From CAZGSN01 sp964371655 (GTDB taxonomy: Bacteria; Desulfobacterota; Binatia; HRBIN30), in the NCBI GenBank assembly GCA_964371655.1, contig CAYJOD010000015.1, forward strand, positions 1 through 64,000: a stretch of 64,000 nt of DNA, given 5' to 3'. The position numbers and the translations under genes are program-made. Below the pieces are notes generated by a model. The model ran no database searches. It was not told the origin of the DNA and saw only the letters and a list, made by a program, of their open reading frames with translations. Positions 20,601 to 29,600 of this stretch are shown here, piece by piece. The stretch's first letter is position 1. Every line of letters starts with the position of its first letter.

Positions 20601-23600
20601 CCCGTGGGTCTCGTCGTATGCGGTGAAATAAAGCGTGCTACCCATGGCGGTGAGAGAGGCGGGGTAGGCACCGTTCGTGCCGGGGTTGATATCTTTGACC
20701 AAGACGGTGCCGGCTTCGGTGCCGTCGCTCTTCCACAGCTCAGTGCCGTGGGTGCCGTCGTCGGTCTGGAAATACAGGGTGTCGCCCACCGCGGTCAGAT
20801 AGTCGGGCGAGGATTCAGTCGCATCGGCGCTGATGGCTCTGACCAGGACGGTGCCAGCTTCGGTGCCGTCGCTCTTCCACAGCTCATAGCCGTGGGTCCC
20901 GTCGTCGGCCGTGAAATACAGCGTGCTGCCGATGGCGGTGAGAGAGTCGGGGGAGGACCAATTGGTGCCAGGGTTGATGTCCTTGACCAGGACAGTGCCG
21001 GCCGCGCTCCCGTCGGTCTTCCACAGCTCTTCTCCCTCGCACCCGGTGCTCGCGACGAAGAACGTCGTGCCGCCGATGGTGACGAAGGACCGAGGCTCCG
21101 ACGACACGTTGGCCCTACTGGTGTTGATGTCGCGCACCAGAGACGGCACCGGGCCGCCGTACGGAGTCGCCGTCGTGGTGTGCGTCGGCGTGATGGTTGG
21201 GGTTGCTGTGCGCGTGCCCGTTGGGGTTTGAGTTGGCGTCGGTGTCTGGGTCGGCGTGTCGGTCGGGGTTTCGGTAGGTGTATCCGTTGCGGTGTGAGTT
21301 GGCGTCTGCGTCGGGGTCGATGTGTCGGTCGGCGTTTGGGTAGGTGTGTCGGTTGCGGTCTGAGTTGGCGTCTGCGTCGGGGTCGACGTGTCGGTCGGTG
21401 TTGTGGTGGGCGTCGTGGTCTGGGTTGCCGTGGGCGTATGCGTCGCGGTCGATGTCGGCGTCGATGTCGGCGTCGACGTATTGGTTGGTGTGGCGGTGGG
21501 TGTATGGGTTGGTGTCTGCGTCGGCGTCGACGTCGGCGTGTCGGTGGGTGTAGCCGTCGGGGGTGAGGTCGGCGTGTCGGTTGCTGTGGCCGTCGGGGTC
21601 ACTGTCGGCAGGGGATAGCCGGCACTGGTGAGCACGAAGGGCGAGAAACTAGTCACGCCTGTCACCCGGACGGAATGGGGCTCTGATTCGCAGACCCGCC
21701 CGTCGCCACCCCACGAGGAGTCGCGCGCCAACACCTGCCAGGCGCTGCCCGTCCAATGATAGGTGTTCAAGGCGTTGCAATCGTTGCCCGCCAGCTCGCC
21801 GTCAGCAAAGTAGAACTGCACCGAGGCCGGCCCACTCGGGTTGGCCGGCGCGATGTCGAAGCAGCGCCGTACGGTTTGCACGGAGGTCAGAGCGCAGTCC
21901 TGATTCCCTTTGATGGTGACGGTGGTGTCGCCCAGGTTCGCGCCCGATATGGACACGCCGCCATAGCCGCCGGCATAGAGGAAGGCCGCTCCACCGCTGG
22001 TGACATTCTTGGTTTGCTGCAGCGTCCCGTTGTTGGTCAGCGTGGTGGCGGTGAAGTTGCGCTGGGTCACCAGGGTAGCCCCGCTATTCACGGTCAGGTT
22101 GCGGAAGGTGATGGCGTCGGTGTCGAGGGTCTGCGTGCCGGTGCCGTCGATGGTGACGGTGCCGCTGCGGGCGGTGAACACGCCGCCGTTGCGGGTGAAG
22201 TTTCCGGCCAGATTGATGCCGTAGTTGCTGGCTGAGACATCCAGTGTACCGCCGTTGAGGGTGAGGTCACCGTTCACGTCCAGCGCCGCGCCCAAGGTGG
22301 TGGTGGCGATCGCTGTTTGCGGGTGTTCCCCCTGCGCCAGATCACTGATCTCCGTCGCCGAGAGCGCCCGCTTGTAGATGCGCACGTCGTCGAGCAGGCC
22401 GTCCAGGGCTTCTACGTTGCTGGCGTGGCTCAGACGCACCCAGCTCCCTGCCGCCACGTTGCCCGATACAGCGGTGGTACTGCGCTCGGTCCCATCCAGG
22501 TACACGCGCATGACGCTGCCGTCGTAGGTGCCGGCGGCGTGGTACCACTGTCCGGTAGTGAAGACGCCGTTCACGGACGTGGAGCGAATCGAGCCGCCGA
22601 TGTTCATGTAGAATTGCAGGGCACCGCTGGTGTAGCGCAGGACCGCTTTCTCGTTCTCCATGGTGATGAAGCGCATGTAGTTCGCCGGCGCGCTGGCCAA
22701 CTTGACCCAGGTCGATAGGGTAAGGGCCTGGGCGCCGTCCAACTCGTACATGTTGCTGGCCTGCACGGACTCGGTGTTGCCGGTGCGATCGAATTGCAGC
22801 GCGGCGGGGTCTTGGAAATCCATCGTCGCCGGGGTGTCGGCGCTCCACACCGGGCTGTTGTACAGGACGGCGTCATAACCGTATCCGGAGGAGTCGGCGG
22901 CGGTGGTTCCCGTGCCTTCATCCAGTTTCCAGTAGCCCAGCAGGCCGTCGTTGATCACCAGGTCGTGGAAGGTCGTGGCCAGGGTCTGGTTACTGGTGTT
23001 GTCGAGGACGACGCGCCCGCCGTTGGGGTCGAAGCTGCCGCCGGTATGAGAGAAGCCGCCGGAGACGATCATCAAACCCGTGGGGGCGGTGAAACTGCCG
23101 CCGGCTTGGTCGAAGGGGCCGTCGATGTTCAGGTTGTGGGCGCCGGCGTCGACACTCCCGCTGTAGCCGGAAGTCATCGCCCAACCGGCGACGCTGAGGT
23201 CAGTATCCACCGTGGCGTTCTTGCTGGAGCTGCTGTTGAACAAGGGCGCTTCGGTCGTGGCCGGGATCACATCCCCGAGCCAGTTGGCGGCGGTGGAGGT
23301 GTTGTTGTCTGCGCCGCCGCCGTCCCACAGGCGGTAGGCCGACTCGTAGGCGCCGACGTCGCAGGCGCCGCCCGCGGGCCGGGCGGCGCCGCGCTGGTCG
23401 GTGACGTAATCGGTGCCGCAGCCGTTGACGCCGTTGGGGATGACCTCCACCGCCGGGCTGTTGAATAACAGAGCGTGGGTTTGCGTCGGGCCGCCGTTGT
23501 CTTGCAGCGGGCCGAGCCGGGCGTTGCTGGTGGTCTGGTCTTGGGCTTGATCGTGGGGGCACGTCGTGCCGACCACGTTGTAGTCCTGAGAGATGACCGT

Positions 23601-26600
23601 GCCGTGACAGTCGGCGACGCTCCCGCTGTTCCCAGCAATGATGGTGTTCTTGACGTTCACCGTCCCCACGTTCCGCTCAATCCCCCCGGCGCCCCCCTGG
23701 GCGGTATTGTCCGTGATGGTGCAGTGCGCTGCTGCAGTTGTGCCGCCGGTGGTGTTGATTCCTCCCCCTTGACCGTTGGCCGCGTTGCCGCTGATGGTGA
23801 CGTTGGTCAGCGTAGTGCTGGCGCCGCCGACTGCAATTCCGCCACCGTATCCCGATGCCGCCGGGCCAGCGTCGGCGTCGTTGTCGCGGAGGGTGCTGTT
23901 TCGGATGGTCACCGTGGCATTGGCGTACACCCCGCCGCCGAGACTAGCGCCGCTGCTGCCGCTGCCGACGGCGTTATTACTGATCGTGCTGCCCTCGATG
24001 GTCAGCGTGCCAGCCCCAGCAGCGTACACCCCGCCGCCGTTACCGCCGTAGTCGCCATCTCCAGCGCGGTTGCCGCTGATGGTGCTGTTCTGGATGGTCA
24101 GAGTACCAGCGTTGTACACGCCGCCGCCACCGTAACCCCGGTCACCTGGGTTCGCGTTCATCGTGTTGTTCTGAACAATGCAATGGCTCAGGGCCAGAGT
24201 CTCCGAATTGTAGATACCGCCGCCATCGCCGCTGACTTTGCCGTTTTGCACGGTCAGGCCGCTGATGGTGACACTGATGCTGCCAGCAGATGTCACGTTG
24301 AAGACGCGGCTGCTGTGGTTGCCATCGACCGCAAGCTGGCCGGCGCCGGGGCCGGCGATGGTCAGGTTCTTGTCAACATTAAGCTGGCCACCGGTCAGGG
24401 TGATGACGCCGGTGACACTGAACCCGATAATGTTACCGCTGGCGGCGTACTTGATGGCCTCGCGCAGACTGCAGTGGGTGACGTTACACGCACCGTCGTC
24501 GACGTCGTTGGTCGAATTCACGGTAAGGTTCGGCACGGTGGTATTGGTGGGTGTCGCGGTGGGGGTCCGGGTCGGCGTTCGTGTCGCCGTGAGAGTCGGC
24601 GTTTGCGTCGCGGTGCTCGTCGGCGTGTTCGTCGCAGTTGCCGTGGGCGTGTTGGTCGGTGTGCCGGTTGGCGTCGCGGTCGCGGTATTGGTTGGAGTGG
24701 TCGTCGGGGTCGCGGTCGGGGTGGCCGTGTCGGTGGGTGTGTTCGTCGGTGTGGCCGTGTCGGACAGCGCACTGCGCGCCAGGGTGTAGTAGAGGAGATC
24801 CTGTAGGGTCTGGCCGGCCACGGTGAATACGGAGCCATCGAGGGTTCCGGTAAGGATCGTCGCTCCGGCGGCGAAGACTCCATCGGCATCAGCCAACAAG
24901 CGCAGGTTCGCGCCAACGGGAATCTCCAGCCCCGTGACGTCCAGGGCGATGTCCGCCGTGGCGGCGCCGGCCAGCTCGGCCCGCCAGACACGGCCAAGGC
25001 GTTTCCCCATGCCATTGGGCAGGTCGGAGGTGATCCAGTCATCGGCACCGTTGTCGTGGCCGAAGACGGCGGAGTCGGTCGCCGCGACCACGCCGTTCGC
25101 CAGGCTGAAGCGGCCAGAGGCCAGGCTGCTTGTCCTCGTGCTCCAGATGCCACGCAGATTGGTGCGGTCGGCAATGGCGTCGGCCAGCGACACGGTGCTG
25201 GCGACCCAGGCCGGGCCGTTAACGAGCGTGCCGTCGTTCGCGTTGGTGGTGCGGTCGTCCAGGGCGTTGCCGCCGAGGCGGTCGAACCGGTAGTAGGCGA
25301 CCAGGTTGGCCTCGTCGCCGTTCATGGTCTTGTGCATGGCATCGCGAATGTCCGCCTCGGTGCGGGCGGCGGACCAGATGCGCACTTCGTCCATCTGGCC
25401 GTTGAAATAGCGGCCGTTGAAATCGCTACCCACGCGAAGCGGATCACTGTTGGCCGCCACGGTGTACGACGTGCCGCTGAGTGTCTGCGCCACGCCATTC
25501 AGGTAGAGGGTGCGCGTGCTGCCGCTCTTCACCGCGGCCACGTGATACCAGCGATCGGCTTGGAGGTTGAGGCCGCTGGTGGTCTTCTGGTCGAAGTCCA
25601 GATCCGTACCGGTGAGGCGAAGCAGGTAGCCGTTGGCGCTGGCCGTCTGGTACTTGCTGATCAGGCCGCGCAAGCCGCCGAAGCCGTCGGCCTTGAACCA
25701 GGCCTCGAGGGTATAACTGCTGGTGAGATCGAGGCTGCTGTGGTCCGGAACGTTGACGTAGTCGTCGGTGCCGTCGAAGTCGAGGGCGTTGCCCGGGGGC
25801 GCCATCGTGGTGGAGAACACGCGATGTTCCCCGTACGCCGTGCCGTCGTCATTCGACGCATAGGCACGGACGTAGTAGGTCTGGCCACCAGGGGTCAGCC
25901 CCGTCAGGCTGCTGGTGAAGGCGCCCAAGCCGCTGCCGTCGCTGGTGATTCCATCGTGGCTGGCCACGGTCGGGTTGCCCGTGGTGTTCCACACGCAGCC
26001 GCGCGCGATGACGGCGGAACCGCCTTGAGCCGTCACCGTGCCGCCGCCTTCTGCTGTGGTGGTGGTAGTGTTGCCCACCCTAGCCGTGGTGACATCCGGT
26101 GTATCCGGCGCCTTGAAACTCGTCTCGGCGGCCCAAGGCCCACCGGCCAACGCGGTGTCCACCGCCTGAACACTCCAATAGTAGGTTTGCCCTCGCGTCA
26201 GGCCCTTGAGTTTCCAGGAGAGGCTGGGACCCGCAGGGCCAAGGCTGGGCACGCGCCGCCAGCCGTTGGCCAGGTCGGACATGGACGACATCACCTCGCT
26301 GCTGCCGGGCGTCGTGCCGACGCGCACGTTGTAGGTGAGGCCGTTGGCTGGAGTTTGGCCATCCGAGGCTGCGTGCCACGACAAGGTGGCTGTCGTGGCC
26401 TGGGGATCCGTCGCCAGCGAGGACGGTGCGCTGGGAACCGAGTTGGCATTCGGCCGACCGCTGACATAGATGCGCGACAGGCCGTTGCCCGTGATCAGGA
26501 TATCGAGGTCGCCGTCGTTGTCGTAGTCGCCCCACGCGGCCTGGCCATCCGCGACATTCGGCAGGCCGCTCGGCTGGGAGGTGAAGGTGTTGCCGCCCTC

Positions 26601-29600
26601 ATTCTGATAAAGCGCCGTGAACGCTGCCCAGCTCGTGCTGCGGCCGGTGAGCAACACGTCCAAGTCACCGTCGTTGTCCCAGTCGCCCCACGCGACGCTG
26701 GCGTTGTGGCAGCCCGTGAGCTGGCCGCCGCTGACATCGGTGAAGGCGCCGCCGCCGTCGTTGCGATAGATGCGGGTGATCGCCTCGGCGGAGCCACCGC
26801 CGGTCGAACCCGCGTACAGGATGTCGAGGTCACCGTCGCCGTCGTAGTCGCCCCACGCCACACTGCACGTGTCCACGCCGGTGAGACTGGCGATCTGGGT
26901 GAAGGTGCCGGCGCCGTCGTTGCGATAAACGCGGGTCACGCGCGTGTAGGTGGAGCCGTAGGAACCGGCGATCAGCAGGTCGAGGTCACCGTCGTTGTCG
27001 TAATCGCCCCACGCCGCGCAGCTGAAGCCCAGGTCGGGCACTGCGGTGGTGACCTCGGTGAACGATCCGTCGCCGTTGTTACGATAGAGCGCGGTATTCT
27101 CCCCGCTGCCGCTGATCCGGCCGGTCAGCAGCAGATCGAGGTCACCGTCATTGTCGTAGTCGCCCCATACTGCTGCGCCCTTGTAGGTTGCAGTCAAACT
27201 GATGCCGCTGTCCACGAAGACGCCGCCGTCGTTGCGGTAAATGCGGCTCGAACCGTTGTCGCTGGTGTTGATCCCGATGATCACCAGATCGAGGTCGCCA
27301 TCGTTGTCGTAGTCGCCCCAGGCGACGGCGCCCTCGGAAACGCCGGCGAGGCCCGCGGCGATGTCGATCAACACCCCGCCGTCGTTGCGGTAGATCTTGG
27401 CGTAGGCGGTCGAGGCGGCCGAGCCGGACCTGCCGATGAGAACGAGGTCCAGGTCGCCGTCGTTGTCATAGTCCCCCCAGGCCGCATTGCTGTAGGTAAG
27501 CCCGGTCAGGCCGGCGGTGATGTCGATGAACCAGTTCGCCGTGAAGCTGCGGTCTTCGCCGTAGCCCGTGCCAAGCGCAGTCGTGGCGTAAGCCCGTACG
27601 TGATACGTGGTGTTGGGCGAGAGGCCGGATAGGCTGCTGGTGAAGGTGCCCGTGCCGGAGCCGTCGGTGGTGTGGCTGTCCGCGATGGTGGGGTTGGCGG
27701 AGGTACTCCAGCAGACGCCCCGCGCGGTGACGGGCGAGTCACCTTGGTCGGTGACGTTACCGCCGCCCGTGGCAGTCGTCCCGGAGATATTCGAGACCGG
27801 ATCGGTGGTGACCGTGGGTCCGCGGGGAGTCGTGAAGGAAGCCTCGGTCGCGAAAGCTCCGCCAGCCAGCGCGGCGTCCACCGCCTGGACGCTGTAGTAG
27901 TAGGTGGTGTTGAAATCCAAGCCGTCAAGCATCCAGCCCAGGCGGTGGCCGACGTTGCCCAGGGCGGGCAGTCGGCGGAGGCCGGTGCTGACGTCGGCCA
28001 TGCCACTGAGGACATCACCGGCGCCGGGCGCCGTACCGACGCGCACGTTGTAGGTGAGGTTGGCGGTGGCGGTCTCGGCGTCGCCGGCAGCGTTCCAACT
28101 GATGGCGACGCTGATGCCATTGCTGCCGATGACGGTGTGCAGGTTGCTTGGGGCGGTGGGGACGGTGTTGGCAGACTCGGCCGCGGAATTGTTTCGCCGG
28201 AGCTCCGTCACATAGGGCGCGCCCACATCTCCGGGCAGCGGATTTCCGGTCAGAATGAAGTCGAGCCGTCCGTCCCCGTCATAGTCTCCAAAGGCGACCG
28301 AGCAGTCGCGCACGTTGGTGAAGCTTTGTGGATAGAGGGAGAACGCGCCGCCACCGTTGTTGCGGTAGAGGCGGGTGCCGGCACTGGTGCCCGCGTAGAT
28401 GATGTCCAGGTCGCCGTCATTATCAATATCGCCCCACGCCACGCAGCTGTCCGCCGCACCGCTCAGTCCAGCGTTGATATCGGTGAACACGCCGCCACCG
28501 TCGTTGCGATAGACCTTGGCGATGCGGGCGCCCCCGTCGGTGAAGCCAGTCAGCAGGATGTCCAGGTCGCCGTCGCTGTCGTAATCGCCCCAAGCCGCCG
28601 CGGCGCGATAGCTGACGGGCGTCAGCCCGGCGCCGATGTCGGTGAAGGTGCCGCCACCATTGTTGCGGTACACCTTGGCAACGTCGCCGCTGCTGCTGCC
28701 GCCGGTGAGCAGCAAGTCGAGGTCGCCGTCGCCATCGTAGTCACCCCAGGCGACGGTGCCCCTTTCGACAGCCGTCAAGCCGCCACCGATGTCGGTGAAG
28801 GTGCCGTTGCCGTTGTTGCGGTAGATTCTCGCGATCCGTCCACTGTCGGACCAGCCTTGGATGGCGATGTCGAGGTCACCGTCGTTGTCGTAATCGCCCC
28901 AGGCAACGGCGCCGTTGTACACTCCTGGTAGGCCGGCACCGATGTCGGTGAAAGTGCCGTTGCCGTTGTTGCGATAGATTCTGGTGATCAAGCCGGTGCC
29001 GTAGATATTGCCGGCCAGCAGAATGTCGAGATCGCCGTCGTTGTCATAGTCGCCCCAGGCGCCCGCGGCGTCGCGCAGCGCAGGCAAGCCGGCGCTGATG
29101 TTCGTGAAGACGCCACTCCCGTCGTTACGATACACCGCGCCCACGTCGCCGGAGTTGCCTTGACCGACCACCAGCACGTCGAGGTCGCCATCGTTGTCGT
29201 AATCGCCCCAGGCCGTGACGCCGGAGTTGACGGCAGGCAAGGCGCTCGCGCCCGCGTCGATGAAGGGTATCGGCGTCGCTGTGGCTGTAACCGTGGGCGT
29301 CGGGCTCACGCTCGCCGTCGCGGTTTGCGTCGGCGATTGCGTCGGTGACCCCGTATTCGTTGCCGTGGGCGTGAGCGTATTGGATGGTGTCCGAGTCGGT
29401 GTTCGTGTGGGGGTTCCCGTCCAGGTGGGCGTTGCGGTAGGCGCAGAAAAGTTTGCCTCGGTGGCCCAAGCCCCACCGGCCCAGGCGGCGTCCACCGCCT
29501 GCACGCTGTAGTAGTAATTGATGCCGAGATCCAAGCCGTTGAGTGTCCAGCTCAAGCGGTGGCCGACATTGCCGAAGGCGGGCAGCCGGCGCAGGCCGGT

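Noticed and set aside
18735..21566. Long plus-strand open frame opposite the ELWxxDGT array (and a similar one at 41854-45237)
   Set aside because: Frames of this length antisense to repeats follow from the 144-bp periodicity and high GC. They have no ribosome-binding site or family, and the minus-strand genes are clearly real.
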